Shown: positions 9,337-19,886, counted from the first letter of the stretch. The stretch is 64,000 nt of DNA from Streptococcus suis (GCF_024509555.1 NZ_JAMWEL010000005.1:1-64000), one strand, 5' to 3'. Notes: generated by a model from the letters alone, not told the origin. Numbers and translations: made by a program.

Positions 9337-10775
9337 TGAACTTTGAAACGATTATTGGTCTAGAAGTCCATGTGGAGTTGAATACCAACTCGAAAATTTT
9401 CTCACCTTCATCTGCGCATTTTGGTGAGGATCCAAATGCCAATACCAACGTAATTGACTGGTCCTTCCCAGGCGTCCTTCCTGTTCTTAATAAGGGTGTT
9501 GTGGATGCTGGGATTAAAGCTGCCTTGGCCTTGAACATGGATATTCACAAGGAAATGCATTTTGACCGTAAGAACTATTTCTATCCTGATAATCCTAAAG
9601 CCTATCAGATCTCCCAGTTTGACGAGCCGATTGGCTACAATGGCTGGATTGAGATTGAGCTAGAAGATGGTTCAACCAAGAAAATCCGTATCGAGCGTGC
9701 GCATTTGGAAGAGGATGCTGGTAAGAATACCCACGGGACAGACGGCTACTCTTATGTAGACCTCAACCGTCAGGGCGTGCCCTTGATTGAGATTGTATCA
9801 GAAGCAGATATGCGTTCGCCTGAGGAGGCCTATGCCTACTTGACAGCCCTTAAAGAAATTATCCAATACACTGGCATTTCAGATGTCAAGATGGAAGAAG
9901 GTTCTATGCGCGTGGATGCCAATATTTCCCTTCGTCCCTATGGTCGGGAGAAATTTGGTACCAAGACTGAGTTGAAAAACCTCAACTCCTTCAACTATGT
10001 TCGCAAGGGCTTGCAACACGAAGTTGAGCGTCAGGCGAAAATCTTGCGTTCAGGTGGTCAAATCCAGCAGGAAACTCGCCGTTACGATGAATCTACTGGG
10101 GAAACTATTCTCATGCGTGTCAAAGAAGGTTCAGCGGACTACCGTTACTTCCCAGAGCCAGACCTGCCACTCTATGAGATTGACGATAACTGGATTGAGG
10201 AAGTGCGCGCAGAATTACCAGTCTTTCCAAAGGCTCGCCGTGCTCACTATGTGGAAAGCTTGGGCTTGACTGCCTATGATGCTGGTCAGTTGACGTCTAC
10301 CAAGGCCTTGTCTGACTTCTTTGAAGCAGCAGTGGCAGCAGGTGGCGATGCTAAACAAGTGTCTAACTGGTTGCAGGGTGAAGTGGCTCAGTTCCTCAAT
10401 GCTGAAGGTAAGACTATTGAGCAAATCGCCTTAACACCTGAAAACTTGGTTGAGATGATAGCTTTGATTGCGGATGGCACTATTTCATCTAAAATCGCCA
10501 AGAAAGTCTTTGTTCACTTGGCGAAAGAAGGTGGCTCTGCTAAGGCTTACGTTGAGAAAGCTGGCTTGGTACAGATTTCAGATCCAGCTGTCCTCATTCC
10601 GATTATCCACCAAGTCTTTGCGGATAATGAAGCGGCTGTAGCTGACTTCAAGTCTGGCAAACGCAATGCGGACAAGGCCTTTACAGGTTTCTTGATGAAA
10701 GCGACTAAGGGACAAGCTAACCCGCAAGTTGCACAACAACTATTGGCACAGGAATTGGCTAAGTTGTTAGACTAA
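9336..10775 (+). CDS. gatB: Asp/Glu-tRNA amidotransferase subunit B
   Basis: The 479-aa subunit carries the kinase/transamidase active site that activates Glu-tRNA with ATP and accepts ammonia from GatA. The N-terminal [10 protein letters not shown] motif, the catalytic cradle and the C-terminal YqeY-like tail domain (from about residue 330) that contacts the tRNA are present at normal length. Last gene of gatCAB; convergent with galR and followed by a shared hairpin. Confidence 0.97.
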   Translation: MNFETIIGLEVHVELNTNSKIFSPSSAHFGEDPNANTNVIDWSFPGVLPVLNKGVVDAGIKAALALNMDIHKEMHFDRKNYFYPDNPKAYQISQFDEPIGYNGWIEIELEDGSTKKIRIERAHLEEDAGKNTHGTDGYSYVDLNRQGVPLIEIVSEADMRSPEEAYAYLTALKEIIQYTGISDVKMEEGSMRVDANISLRPYGREKFGTKTELKNLNSFNYVRKGLQHEVERQAKILRSGGQIQQETRRYDESTGETILMRVKEGSADYRYFPEPDLPLYEIDDNWIEEVRAELPVFPKARRAHYVESLGLTAYDAGQLTSTKALSDFFEAAVAAGGDAKQVSNWLQGEVAQFLNAEGKTIEQIALTPENLVEMIALIADGTISSKIAKKVFVHLAKEGGSAKAYVEKAGLVQISDPAVLIPIIHQVFADNEAAVADFKSGKRNADKAFTGFLMKATKGQANPQVAQQLLAQELAKLLD

Positions 10776-10787
10776 AATAAACAGAAC

Positions 10788-10820
10788 AAAACCGAGAATT
10801 CATCAGAACTCTCGGTTTTT
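10788..10820. terminator. Bidirectional terminator, gatB / galR
   Basis: Arms aaaccgagaatt and aactctcggttt (one mismatch) with a short loop and a T tail; A-rich on the other side, suiting both convergent genes. Confidence 0.82.
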
Positions 10821-10831
10821 CTTATGCACTT

Positions 10832-11830
10832 TTAGTAAGAACTCTCGCGTATTACCAGCTGGGTTCCTAGCTTAATTTTACGGGGATGGTGGGGCTGCGG
10901 ACTAGCAATCACACGGTCCAGCAGCTGCATGGCTTCCTGGCCCATTTCCTCGGTGAAGACGCTGATGGAAGACAGGGCAGGATAGACCTGACGGGTGATG
11001 GCTGTATCGTTAAAGGTGATGAGTTGAACTCTTTCTGGCACTGCGATTTGACGTTCTTGTAAAGCACGCAAGGCACCGACTGCAAGGGTATCATTTGCCA
11101 TGAAAAAGGCAGGGGGTAGTTGGTCGCCCAGGTCGGAAATAGCCTGGCTCATCAGCTCATATCCTGACTGGGTTGAGAATTTTCCTTGGTAGATGTAGTC
11201 TTCTTGGAGCATGCCCAAGGTGTCCAGGTAGTCACGAAAGGCAGTCAGGCGGGGATCTGTTGGCAGTTGGTTGCCGTCTGTGGTTTCCTCCTGTCCGACC
11301 AATAGGCCAATGCCTGTCAGACCTTGTGCACGGAAGTGGTCAATAACTGTCTGAACAGAGTGTTCAAAGTCAGTCGTGACGCAGGAAAATCCCTCAGTCA
11401 GTGTATCAGAATCCACAAAAATGATTTTTGAAGACAGGCTAGATAGCTCTGCTATTTGCCCAGAAGAAAACTTACCAACCGCGATGATGCCGTCAACATC
11501 TTGGAGGAGGGGATTGGTCAAGTCGTTGAAGGAGCGGACGATTTGGTAGCCCAAGAGGCTGGCAGTTTGCTCGATGCTGGCACGGATGGAGTAATAGTAG
11601 AGGTCAGCCAGCTCTTCGCTCTCAGTGTACCATTGGACAATGCCGATGGTGCCCTTGGGTTGAGGTGCTTGTTTTTTGATGTGTTTGGTGTAGCCCAATT
11701 CTTGTGCCAAGTTGAAAATGCGGTCGCGGGTTTCTTGGCTGACGGATAGGGTCAGGTCGTTCTTGAGTACGCGGGAAATGGTGGCAGATGATAATTGAGC
11801 CTTTTCAGCGATGTCTTTAATGGTAACCAT
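10832..11830 (-). CDS. galR: Galactose operon regulator, LacI family
   Basis: A 332-aa LacI/GalR repressor. The N-terminal helix-turn-helix TIKDIAEKAQLSSATISRVL is followed by a hinge and a periplasmic-binding-type effector domain. Its place divergent from galK, with a 132-nt shared control region, and likeness to streptococcal GalR support control of galKT in response to galactose. The effector is inferred from context. Confidence 0.9.
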   Translation of the reverse strand: MVTIKDIAEKAQLSSATISRVLKNDLTLSVSQETRDRIFNLAQELGYTKHIKKQAPQPKGTIGIVQWYTESEELADLYYYSIRASIEQTASLLGYQIVRSFNDLTNPLLQDVDGIIAVGKFSSGQIAELSSLSSKIIFVDSDTLTEGFSCVTTDFEHSVQTVIDHFRAQGLTGIGLLVGQEETTDGNQLPTDPRLTAFRDYLDTLGMLQEDYIYQGKFSTQSGYELMSQAISDLGDQLPPAFFMANDTLAVGALRALQERQIAVPERVQLITFNDTAITRQVYPALSSISVFTEEMGQEAMQLLDRVIASPQPHHPRKIKLGTQLVIRESSY

Positions 11831-11899
11831 GGGATTCTCCTATCTATTTGTATCTAGTATAGCATAAAATGCAAAATTAGTAAATTTTTAGTAAATATA

Positions 11900-11928
11900 T
11901 TGACTTTTATATTTTAAAGTTGTACAAT
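11900..11928 (+). promoter_or_regulatory. galK promoter
   Basis: TTGACT (11900-11905), a 17-bp spacer and TACAAT (11923-11928) form a good sigma-A promoter 35 nt before galK. Confidence 0.75.
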
Positions 11929-11931
11929 AAA

Positions 11932-11946
11932 AGAAAACGATTACAA
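11932..11946. promoter_or_regulatory. Candidate cre site (CcpA) at the galK transcription start
   Basis: AGAAAACGATTACAA matches the catabolite-response element consensus TGnAAnCGnTnnCA except for the first base. It begins 4 nt after the -10 box and so covers the expected transcription start, a classic place for repression. Repression of galactose genes by glucose is expected on this basis. Confidence 0.65.
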
Positions 11947-11962
11947 AATCAAGGAGGTTCTT

Positions 11963-13135
11963 ATGAACATAGAACAACTCAAGCAAGCCTTTCTCGATGT
12001 GTTTGGTCAAGAGGCGGATGCGACTTTCTTCTCACCTGGGCGGATTAACCTGATTGGTGAGCATACAGACTACAACGGTGGTCATGTCTTTCCAGCAGCC
12101 ATTACCTTAGGGACTTACGGTGCTGCTCGCAAACGTGATGACCAAGTTTTGCGCTTCTATTCTGCAAACTTTGAAGAGCTTGGAATTATCGAAGTGGATT
12201 TGAACAACTTGGTCTTTGATAAGGCGGACAACTGGACCAACTATGCTAAGGGTGTTCTCAAGTTCTTGCAAGAAGCTGGGCATACCATTGATACAGGTAT
12301 GGAAGTCTTTGTTTACGGTAATATTCCAAATGGTTCAGGCTTGTCTTCATCAGCTTCCTTGGAACTCTTGATCGGCATTATCGCAGAAGAATTGTACGGT
12401 CTTGAGTTGACGCGTCTTGATTTGGTGAAAATTGGGAAACAAACGGAAAATCACTTTATCGGTGTCAATTCTGGCATCATGGACCAGTTTGCGATTGGTA
12501 TGGGAGCGGACCAACGTGCCATTTATCTGGATACCAATACGCTTGAATATGAATTGGTGCCATTGGATTTGGGAGACCATGTGATCGTCATCATGAATAC
12601 CAACAAACGTCGTGAATTGGCGGATTCTAAGTACAACGAGCGCCGTGCGGAATGTGAAAAAGCTGTGGAAGAATTGAATGCAGTCTTGACTATTCAAACT
12701 CTAGGTGAATTGGATGAGTGGACCTTTGACCAATATAGTTACTTAATCAAAGATGATAACCGCATCAAGCGTGCCCGCCATGCTGTTTTGGAAAACCAAC
12801 GGACCTTGCAGGCGCGTAAGGCCTTGGAAGAAGGGGATTTGGCAACCTTTGGTCGTTTGGTCAATGCTTCCCATGTTTCCTTGGAACATGATTATGAAGT
12901 GACAGGTTTGGAATTGGATACCTTGGCTCACACAGCTTGGGAGCAAGAAGGAGTTCTTGGTGCTCGGATGACAGGTGCAGGTTTCGGCGGTTGTGGTATT
13001 GCCATTGTCCACAAGGATAAGGTTGAAGCCTTCACGGAAAATGTCGGCAAGACCTATACTGAAGTGGTTGGATATGAACCAAGCTTCTATGTAGCGGAGA
13101 TTGCTGGAGGCTCTCGCGTTTTATCTCGAAAATAG
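11963..13135 (+). CDS. galK: Galactokinase
   Basis: Phosphorylates alpha-D-galactose to galactose-1-phosphate, the first committed Leloir step. The product is 390 aa with the GHMP kinase motifs in order: [15 protein letters not shown] (26-40), the ATP loop [13 protein letters not shown] (122-134) and the C-terminal [14 protein letters not shown] strong aaggagg lies 7 nt before the ATG. It is followed 9 nt later by galT. Confidence 0.97.
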   Translation: MNIEQLKQAFLDVFGQEADATFFSPGRINLIGEHTDYNGGHVFPAAITLGTYGAARKRDDQVLRFYSANFEELGIIEVDLNNLVFDKADNWTNYAKGVLKFLQEAGHTIDTGMEVFVYGNIPNGSGLSSSASLELLIGIIAEELYGLELTRLDLVKIGKQTENHFIGVNSGIMDQFAIGMGADQRAIYLDTNTLEYELVPLDLGDHVIVIMNTNKRRELADSKYNERRAECEKAVEELNAVLTIQTLGELDEWTFDQYSYLIKDDNRIKRARHAVLENQRTLQARKALEEGDLATFGRLVNASHVSLEHDYEVTGLELDTLAHTAWEQEGVLGARMTGAGFGGCGIAIVHKDKVEAFTENVGKTYTEVVGYEPSFYVAEIAGGSRVLSRK

Positions 13136-13144
13136 ATTGGAGAA

Positions 13145-14626
13145 ATGATGGCTGGATTGGTGGATCGTTTTGTTGAGCAGGTTATTGCCAACAGTGATTT
13201 TGAGGAAATGGATGCTCTTTACCTGCGAAATCGGGTTTTAGCCTTAGTAGGTGAGCAAGTTTTGACTGTCCAAACAGAGCTAACAGACTTGATTGAACTC
13301 AAGGAAGAACTATTGGCTCACGGGGTTCGAACTGGATTTGTGGGAGAATTGTTGGAAGAGCAGGACATGGTCGGGGCTTGTTTGATGGACTTAATCACGC
13401 CTAGTCCTAGTCAGGTCAATCGTGATTTCTGGCAGACCTACCAGGACAGCCCAGAGCAGGCTGTGGCAGATTTCTATGCCTTGAGCAAGCGCAATGACTA
13501 CATCAAGGTGGCTGCTGTTGCCAAAAATATCTATTATCAAACACCGACAGACTATGGTAACCTAGAAATTACCATCAATCTGTCCAAACCAGAGAAGGAT
13601 CCTAAGGCTATTGCGGCGGCTCGCTTGGCAAAGGCTTCTAACTACCCTCAGTGCCTGCTTTGTATGGAAAACGAGGGCTACCAAGGCCGCATCAATCATC
13701 CCGCACGCGCCAACCACCGCATTATTCGCTTAGATCTTGGACAGGAACAGTGGGGTTTCCAGTATTCGCCCTATGCTTACTACAATGAACATGCTATTTT
13801 CTTGAACCAAGAGCATGTTCCTATGGTCATCAGTCCTCAAACCTTTGAACAGCTTTTGGACTTGCTTGACATCTTTCCAGATTATTTTGTCGGTTCCAAC
13901 TCTGACCTACCAATTTCGGGTGGCTCCATCTTGACCCACAATCACTATCAGGGTGGGCGGCACAGTTTTGCCATGGAAAAGGCGCCGATTGAGCGTCAGC
14001 TGGTCTTTGAGGGCTTTGAGTCCGTATCTGCTGGCCTTGTCAAGTGGCCTATGTCGGTGATTCGCTTGAGTTCAGCGGATAAGCCATCGCTTCTTGGTTT
14101 AGCGACTAAGATTTTAGAAAAATGGCGGAGCTACTCAGATGATAGCGTTCAGATTAAGGCTGAGACGGATGGAACTCCCCATCATACCATCACTCCTATT
14201 GCTCGGAAACGAGGGGACTTGTACGAGCTGGATTTGGTTCTCCGCGACAATCAGACTTCAGAAGAGTTTCCGGATGGCATCTATCATCCACACCCAGATG
14301 TGCAACACATCAAGAAAGAAAATATCGGCTTGATTGAGGTCATGGGCTTGGCGATTTTGCCTCCACGTTTGAAGGCAGAATTGGCTGAAGTCAAAAAATA
14401 CTTACTAGGTCAAGACAGTCAGGTGGCTGACTATCATCAGCCTTGGGCGGATAGGTTGAAGGCTGAGCATCCAGATGTGACAGAAGAAAGGGCTGAAGAA
14501 ATCATTCGAGCCTCTGTCGGACAAATTTTCGCCCGTGTCCTAGAAGATGCAGGTGTCTACAAACGCACTCCAGAAGGTCAAGCAGCCTTTATGCGATTTG
14601 TGGAATTTGTGGGCCTCAAACAATAA
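13145..14626 (+). CDS. galT: Galactose-1-phosphate uridylyltransferase, class II
   Basis: Swaps UMP between UDP-glucose and galactose-1-phosphate. At 493 aa it belongs to the long Firmicute class rather than the 350-aa E. coli class; the conserved [15 protein letters not shown] segment holds the class II active-site histidines. Two adjacent ATGs (13145, 13148) are both possible. It is co-transcribed with galK. No galE is in the window, so the epimerase must lie elsewhere. Confidence 0.95.
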   Translation: MMAGLVDRFVEQVIANSDFEEMDALYLRNRVLALVGEQVLTVQTELTDLIELKEELLAHGVRTGFVGELLEEQDMVGACLMDLITPSPSQVNRDFWQTYQDSPEQAVADFYALSKRNDYIKVAAVAKNIYYQTPTDYGNLEITINLSKPEKDPKAIAAARLAKASNYPQCLLCMENEGYQGRINHPARANHRIIRLDLGQEQWGFQYSPYAYYNEHAIFLNQEHVPMVISPQTFEQLLDLLDIFPDYFVGSNSDLPISGGSILTHNHYQGGRHSFAMEKAPIERQLVFEGFESVSAGLVKWPMSVIRLSSADKPSLLGLATKILEKWRSYSDDSVQIKAETDGTPHHTITPIARKRGDLYELDLVLRDNQTSEEFPDGIYHPHPDVQHIKKENIGLIEVMGLAILPPRLKAELAEVKKYLLGQDSQVADYHQPWADRLKAEHPDVTEERAEEIIRASVGQIFARVLEDAGVYKRTPEGQAAFMRFVEFVGLKQ

Positions 14627-14633
14627 TGACAGC

Positions 14634-14662
14634 AAAGAGTGGGACGGTGTCCTGCTCTTTTG
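14634..14662 (+). terminator. Terminator after galT
   Basis: Arms aaagagtgggac and gtcctgctcttt (two wobble pairs) with a ggt loop and a T tail. The next promoter's TATAAT lies directly downstream. Confidence 0.7.
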
Positions 14663-14700
14663 GTATAATAGGAATATTCGCATTGTGAAAAGGAGATAGG

Positions 14701-15609
14701 ATGGCAGAAAAAAGATTGGGAACCTTGATAACTTTAGTTGCAGGGATAGCTTGGGGACTTTCGGGGGTAAGTGGGCAGTACTTGATGTCACGTGGTGTAT
14801 CGGTGGATATGATTACCTCCCTTCGGTTGATGGTATCCGGTGTTTTCCTGCTCGGGCTAGCCTATTTGACAGCCAGAGAGCAGCTAATTAAGGTCATAAA
14901 GAGCAAACGGGCTTTGTTAGGAATTTTTGTCTTTGCTATGCTTGGTTTGGTACTCAATCAAATGGCCTACCTTCAAGCGATTTACTATACAAATGCAGGA
15001 ACAGCTACGGTTTTACAATATCTTTGTCCTGTCTTGGTATTGGCCTATACTTGTTTGAAAAATAGGGAAAAGCCATCAGGAATTGAGTTGGTTTCAATTG
15101 TTTTGGCTGTCGCAGGTACATTTTTAATTGCAACTCATGGTAAATTGGATGAGTTGGCTGTGACACCAATTGGTTTGTTCTGGGGAATCTTCTCTGCCTT
15201 TACTTATGCACTCTATATTATTTTGCCAGGAAAACTGATTCGTCAATACGGCAGTATGGTGGTGATAGGGCTGGGCATGCTGCTGGGCGGCTTTGTGGTT
15301 ACGCTTGGCTTACAAACTTGGCAGGGCAATCTACCGCTTGATGGTGGTAGTCTATTGGGCTTACTGGGGATTGTCGGTGTTGGGACCATCTTTGCCTATA
15401 CGGCTTTTCTCAAAGGTGTTAGTATGGTTGGTCCGGTAAATGGTAGCCTTTTAGCTTCTATTGAGCCAATTGCCTCCGTATTTTTTGCGGTCTGGTTGGT
15501 CAATGAACGTTTTTATCCGATTGATTTTCTGGGCATGGCCATGATTTTATCAGCAGTCCTTCTCATATCATTAAAGGATGTCGTTATTTCTGAAAAGAGT
15601 ATTGGTTAA
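14701..15609 (+). CDS. EamA/DMT family transporter
   Basis: A 302-aa inner-membrane protein with about ten hydrophobic segments in two repeated EamA halves (about residues 8-138 and 152-292), the drug/metabolite transporter fold. Substrate cannot be predicted. It has its own promoter (ggtataata at 14661-14669) and an aaaggagat site. A terminator overlapping its stop codon makes it monocistronic. Confidence 0.85.
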   Translation: MAEKRLGTLITLVAGIAWGLSGVSGQYLMSRGVSVDMITSLRLMVSGVFLLGLAYLTAREQLIKVIKSKRALLGIFVFAMLGLVLNQMAYLQAIYYTNAGTATVLQYLCPVLVLAYTCLKNREKPSGIELVSIVLAVAGTFLIATHGKLDELAVTPIGLFWGIFSAFTYALYIILPGKLIRQYGSMVVIGLGMLLGGFVVTLGLQTWQGNLPLDGGSLLGLLGIVGVGTIFAYTAFLKGVSMVGPVNGSLLASIEPIASVFFAVWLVNERFYPIDFLGMAMILSAVLLISLKDVVISEKSIG

Positions 15610-15623
15610 TATACTCTTTTTTT
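15593..15623 (+). terminator. Terminator overlapping the EamA gene stop codon
   Basis: Perfect 10-bp arms AAAAGAGTAT and ATACTCTTTT, loop tggttaat, then Ts. The left arm lies inside the last codons of the gene. Confidence 0.82.
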
Positions 15624-15659
15624 GTTATACTTAAGAAAAAGACTTCGAGAGGAATGACC

Positions 15660-16289
15660 ATGATAAAAGAATTTTGTTCTGAAAACCATGTAGATGTTGC
15701 TAAAGCTATCTCAATGGGGGCCCAACGGATTGAACTTTGCGATAACTTGGCTGTCGGAGGGACGACACCAAGTTATGGAGTGGTCAAACATGTTTGTCAA
15801 CTGGCTCATAAGAATGAAGCCACAGTCATGACCATGATTCGCCCTCGTGGTGGTGATTTTTGCTACGATGCGCTAGAGCTTGAGATGATGCTGGAAGATT
15901 GCAAAGTAGCTAAAGAGCTGGGTTCAGATGGTTTGGTCTACGGTGCCTTGACAGAGGAAAAGTGGTTGGATGAAGTAGCACTAGATAGGTTGTTTGCGGA
16001 ATCGCAAGGCTGTCAAATTGTCTTTCATATGGCTTTTGACCAAATTCCTAAAGAACGCCAGTTTGAAGCCATTGATTGGTTAGCATCCCATGGGGTGACT
16101 CGGATTTTGACAAGAGGCAGTTTGACGGGGTCTGCCTTGAACAATGTGGAATGGTTACAGGAAATTGTCGCCTATGCACAAGGTAAAATTGAAATCTTGA
16201 TTGGTGGTGGCTTGACAGTGGACAATGTACCTGATTTGTTAGAAAAATTACCTGTCGACCAGTTTCATGGAACTCGATTGTTTTGGTGA
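15660..16289 (+). CDS. cutC: CutC-like copper homeostasis protein
   Basis: A 209-aa TIM-barrel protein of the CutC family. The opening KEFCSENHVDVAKAI, the MIRPRGGDFCY loop and the C-terminal ILIGGGLTVDNV strand are conserved features. CutC was linked to copper tolerance in Enterococcus, but its activity is unsettled. Two in-frame ATGs exist; I prefer 15660 because gagagg is 8 nt upstream, whereas the ATG at 15654 is too close. No copper regulator or transporter is adjacent. Confidence 0.86.
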   Translation: MIKEFCSENHVDVAKAISMGAQRIELCDNLAVGGTTPSYGVVKHVCQLAHKNEATVMTMIRPRGGDFCYDALELEMMLEDCKVAKELGSDGLVYGALTEEKWLDEVALDRLFAESQGCQIVFHMAFDQIPKERQFEAIDWLASHGVTRILTRGSLTGSALNNVEWLQEIVAYAQGKIEILIGGGLTVDNVPDLLEKLPVDQFHGTRLFW

Positions 16290-16362
16290 TTCAATTATGC
16301 TATCATTGTTTTTGAAAATACTTACAGAAAATTACTGATAAAAATATAATGAATTGAAAAGG

Positions 16363-16391
16363 TTTACAAATCCCTAAAATGTTGTTAAAAT
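16363..16391 (+). promoter_or_regulatory. Promoter of the 232-aa unknown gene
   Basis: TTTACA (16363-16368), 17-bp spacer, TAAAAT (16386-16391), 38 nt before the start codon. Confidence 0.6.
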
Positions 16392-16429
16392 AATAAGGTA
16401 ATAATATCATGACATGAAGGGAGTCGCCC

Positions 16430-17128
16430 ATGAAGAATTTAGTGGAGACTGATGCAATCCTCACAAAGCATGCTGGCTTAGATCAGATTGTGTTACCAGA
16501 AGGCTACGTTGCTAGCTTGCAGGCTTATTTAGAAGCTGGCAAAGAGGGGATAGATGACCAAATCGAGGTGCGCGGCGAAGAAGGTCTAGCACTCAATACC
16601 TATGTTGGTTGTGAAGAGGACAAGGAAATTGCTCTTTCCAATATAGAAGATTTGGATAGTCATATTCGCGTAGAATTAGCTAATTATGCATCTACACTTA
16701 TCAATCCTTTGAGAGAGCAACTTGGTAGTGTGGCAGTTGAAGTGAGTGATTTAGCCATTGATTATGCTAAAAGTTTAGCTGAGTCATTGAATAATTCGCT
16801 TCGTTTCCATAATTATGATAGCTTAATTGCAATCGCTAAAATTAAGGGCGTAGAACCTAAAGGAAAAGACTGTTTGGCTTTCTCAGAGTATAAGGAGAGT
16901 TACACATTATACGATGCTAAAGAATTGCTTTACAAGGCACTGACTTGGCGTCTATTTGATGATAGTCATGCTGATTATGGTCATGCTGCAATTATTTTGG
17001 GCTTAGACAAGGAAGAATCAGGGGTTGAGGAAATTGGGTTTGCCTTTTCAAAATACTCACTGGATATTGATTGGTTGTTGACCCATATGATTTTCATTCC
17101 TAAGGATTGGATTTTAGAAAATAAATAG
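16430..17128 (+). CDS. Uncharacterised 232-aa acidic protein
   Basis: I do not recognise this family. It is acidic and soluble, with no signal peptide or membrane segment. The middle (about 75-130) looks helical, and the C-terminal half is rich in aromatic residues (SEYKESYTLYDAKELLYKAL, HMIFIPKDW). A gaaggga site lies upstream and a convincing promoter and terminator make it a single-gene unit, so expression is likely. Neighbours (cutC, yqeG) give no functional clue. Confidence 0.7.
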   Translation: MKNLVETDAILTKHAGLDQIVLPEGYVASLQAYLEAGKEGIDDQIEVRGEEGLALNTYVGCEEDKEIALSNIEDLDSHIRVELANYASTLINPLREQLGSVAVEVSDLAIDYAKSLAESLNNSLRFHNYDSLIAIAKIKGVEPKGKDCLAFSEYKESYTLYDAKELLYKALTWRLFDDSHADYGHAAIILGLDKEESGVEEIGFAFSKYSLDIDWLLTHMIFIPKDWILENK

Positions 17129-17142
17129 GTTCGTAGAATAGG

Positions 17143-17165
17143 CACTCGGTTCCACCGGGTGTTTT
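17143..17165 (+). terminator. Terminator after the 232-aa gene
   Basis: Arms cactcggt and accgggtg (one wobble) with a short loop, then tttt. Confidence 0.72.
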
Positions 17166-17238
17166 CCTTTTGGCTATCTATTCGCCTTTTTCCTAGAAAA
17201 ATGGTATAATTATCTGATAAAAAACTTTGGAGACGACA

Positions 17239-17766
17239 GTGAGTTTAGAAAATTACATGCCGGATTTTGCCTTGGAAAAGGCTTATGACGTGACCGTCGA
17301 AAGCTTGAAAAAACATGGCATAAAAGTAGTGTTTGTTGACTTGGATAATACCTTGATTGCTTGGAATAATCCCGATGGTACGCCAGAGATGCGCCAGTGG
17401 TTACAGGATTTACAGGCCGTAGGCATTCCCGTTGTGGTGGTTTCCAACAACAAATATGAGCGGGTTAAACGTGCAGTTGCACCTTTTGGGATTGAATTTG
17501 AAGCCTTTGCGCTCAAGCCTTTCACCTTTGGGATGAACCGTGCTTTAAAACGCTTTGATGTCCAGCCGCATGAGGTAGTCATGATTGGAGATCAACTGAT
17601 GACGGACATTCGGGCTGCTAAGCGAGCTGGGCTTAAGTCTGTACTGGTCAAACCCTTGATTCAGACAGATTCGATCAATACGCAGATTAACCGTTGGCGT
17701 GAGCGACGGACCATGAAGAAAATTATCGCCCAATATGGAGCGATAGACTACAAGAGGGAGATGTAA
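17239..17766 (+). CDS. yqeG: YqeG family HAD IIIA phosphatase
   Basis: A 175-aa HAD-like phosphatase related to mitochondrial PGP phosphatase GEP4. Motif I is FVDLDNTLIAW and motif III/IV is MIGDQLMTDIRAA. A GTG start at 17239 gives the conserved MSLENYMPDFA opening and places ggag 7 nt upstream; the frame from TTG at 17227 would include that site. It heads the yqeG-yqeH-yhbY-nadD-yqeK operon, a conserved Firmicute gene order. TATAAT at 17205 with TGG before it is the likely promoter. Confidence 0.88.
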   Translation: MSLENYMPDFALEKAYDVTVESLKKHGIKVVFVDLDNTLIAWNNPDGTPEMRQWLQDLQAVGIPVVVVSNNKYERVKRAVAPFGIEFEAFALKPFTFGMNRALKRFDVQPHEVVMIGDQLMTDIRAAKRAGLKSVLVKPLIQTDSINTQINRWRERRTMKKIIAQYGAIDYKREM

Positions 17767-18873
17767 GTGGAAGAATTATTTTGTATCGGCTGTGGTGCCC
17801 AGATTCAGACGACGGATAAGGCTGTCGCTGGTTTTACACCTCAATCAGCCCTAGAAAAAGGTCTGGAAACAGGGCAACTCTACTGCCAACGTTGTTTCCG
17901 TTTGCGCCATTACAATGAGATTTCAGATGTCAATATTTCAGATGACGACTTCTTGAAACTCCTCCATAGCGTAGGAGAAAGCGATGCCTTGGTGGTTAAT
18001 GTCATTGATATTTTTGATTTCAATGGTTCGGTCATTCCAGGTTTACCTCGCTTTATTTCAGGCAATGATGTGTTGTTGGTCGGCAACAAGCAGGATATTT
18101 TACCCAAGTCTGTCAAGACAGGCAAGGTTACTCAGTGGTTGACCGAGCGGGCACATGAAATCGGTATGCGACCAGTTGATGTGGTCTTGACTTCAGCCCA
18201 AAACAAGCAGGCTATCAAAGATTTGATTGAGAAGATTGAACAGCACCGCAAGGGACGAGATGTCTATGTGGTCGGCGTGACCAATGTCGGCAAGTCAACC
18301 TTGATTAACGCTATTATTCAAGAAATCACAGGGGACAAGGATGTCATTACGACTTCACGTTTCCCTGGAACGACGCTGGATAAGATTGAAATTCCTCTGG
18401 ATGATGGTTCATACATATATGACACGCCAGGAATTATCCACCGTCACCAGATGGCCCATTATTTGACGGCTAAAAACCTCAAGTACATCAGCCCTCGCAA
18501 GGAAATCAAGCCAAAGACCTACCAGCTCAATCCAGAACAAACCTTGTTCTTGGCTGGTCTGGGACGATTTGATTTTGTAGCTGGTGAACGCCAAGGCTTT
18601 ACGGCCTTCTTTGACAATGAATTGCAGCTCCACCGTACCAAGTTGCAGGGAGCTAGTGAATTTTACCAGAAACATGCGGGCACACTTTTAGTGCCACCAA
18701 CTAGCAAGGAATTGAAAGAATTTCCTGAATTGGTCCGTCATGAATTTACCATCAACGAGAAGACGGATGTGGTTTTCTCAGGTCTTGGTTGGATTCGTGT
18801 CAATGAAAAGGCCAAGATTGCTGCCTGGGCACCTAAGGGTGTGGATGTGGTCATTCGCAAGGCTATTATTTAG
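17767..18873 (+). CDS. yqeH: Ribosome biogenesis GTPase YqeH
   Basis: A 368-aa circularly permuted GTPase needed for 30S assembly in Bacillus. An N-terminal zinc finger (CIGCG...CQRC) comes first. The permuted G motifs run G4 NKQD, then G1 GVTNVGKST, then G3 DTPG, which is the cpGTPase order. The start is GTG immediately after the yqeG stop, so translation is coupled. Full length. Confidence 0.95.
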   Translation: MEELFCIGCGAQIQTTDKAVAGFTPQSALEKGLETGQLYCQRCFRLRHYNEISDVNISDDDFLKLLHSVGESDALVVNVIDIFDFNGSVIPGLPRFISGNDVLLVGNKQDILPKSVKTGKVTQWLTERAHEIGMRPVDVVLTSAQNKQAIKDLIEKIEQHRKGRDVYVVGVTNVGKSTLINAIIQEITGDKDVITTSRFPGTTLDKIEIPLDDGSYIYDTPGIIHRHQMAHYLTAKNLKYISPRKEIKPKTYQLNPEQTLFLAGLGRFDFVAGERQGFTAFFDNELQLHRTKLQGASEFYQKHAGTLLVPPTSKELKEFPELVRHEFTINEKTDVVFSGLGWIRVNEKAKIAAWAPKGVDVVIRKAII

Positions 18874-18929
18874 ATGTACACATTGCTTACATTTTTTAGC
18901 CAATAAATATAGAAACATAGGAAAAATAG

Positions 18930-19241
18930 ATGTCATTAACTTCAAAACAACGTGCCTTTTTGAACAGTCAGGCACATAGTCTCAAACCCATTATTCAGAT
19001 TGGGAAAAATGGTCTAAATGACCAGATTAAAACCAGTGTTCGTCAGGCGCTGGACGCGCGTGAATTGATCAAGGTGACCTTGCTACAAAATACGGATGAA
19101 ACCATCCACGAAGTAGCAGAAATCTTGGAAGAAGAAATCGGTGTGGATACGGTCCAAAAAATCGGTCGCATCTTGATTTTATTCAAACAATCTAGCAAGA
19201 AAGAGAACCGTAAAATTTCCAAACAGGTCAAAGAAATCTAA
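18930..19241 (+). CDS. yhbY: YhbY family RNA-binding protein (CRM domain)
   Basis: A 103-aa protein that is a single CRM domain. The conserved loop is IQIGKNGLNDQI (the GxxG motif of RNA contact). Family members bind pre-50S particles. It lies 56 nt after yqeH within the ribosome-assembly operon. Confidence 0.92.
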   Translation: MSLTSKQRAFLNSQAHSLKPIIQIGKNGLNDQIKTSVRQALDARELIKVTLLQNTDETIHEVAEILEEEIGVDTVQKIGRILILFKQSSKKENRKISKQVKEI

Positions 19242-19253
19242 GAAGGAGAGCCT

Positions 19254-19886
19254 ATGGCTATTGAACTCTTAACACCCTTTACCAAGGTTGAATTAGAGGT
19301 TGAAAAGAAAGAAACCAATCGCAAACAAGTGGGGATTCTGGGTGGGAATTTCAACCCTGTCCACAATGCTCATTTGATTGTGGCAGACCAGGTCCGTCAA
19401 CAGTTGAAGCTGGATCAAGTCTTGCTCATGCCAGAATTCATTCCGCCGCATGTGGATAAAAAAGAAACCATTGACGAATACCATCGCTATTCCATGCTCA
19501 AGATGGCTATTGCAGGTATTGAGGGCTTGGGGATTGAAACCATTGAATTGGAACGCCGTGGTGTCAGCTATACCTACGACACCATGAAATTGTTGAAGGA
19601 AAAAAATCCTGATACAGATTATTATTTCATCATCGGTGCAGATATGGTAGACTACCTTCCAAAATGGCACAGGATTGATGAATTGGTCCAGTTGGTGCAG
19701 TTTGTTGGTGTCCAGCGTCCTCGTTATAAGGCGGGGACGTCCTATCCGGTTATCTGGGTAGATGTACCCTTGATGGACATTTCCTCCAGCATGGTGCGTA
19801 GTTTTATCAAGCAAGGACGAGTGCCGAATTTTATGGTGCCTCATGAAGTTCTGGACTATATCGAAGAAAAGGGACTTTACCAATGA
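19254..19886 (+). CDS. nadD: Nicotinate-nucleotide adenylyltransferase
   Basis: Makes deamido-NAD from nicotinate mononucleotide and ATP. It is 210 aa with the nucleotidyltransferase motif [15 protein letters not shown] and the C-terminal [10 protein letters not shown] signature. About 27 extra residues precede the Rossmann core, as in other streptococci. The last 4 nt overlap the yqeK start (ATGA). Confidence 0.95.
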   Translation: MAIELLTPFTKVELEVEKKETNRKQVGILGGNFNPVHNAHLIVADQVRQQLKLDQVLLMPEFIPPHVDKKETIDEYHRYSMLKMAIAGIEGLGIETIELERRGVSYTYDTMKLLKEKNPDTDYYFIIGADMVDYLPKWHRIDELVQLVQFVGVQRPRYKAGTSYPVIWVDVPLMDISSSMVRSFIKQGRVPNFMVPHEVLDYIEEKGLYQ

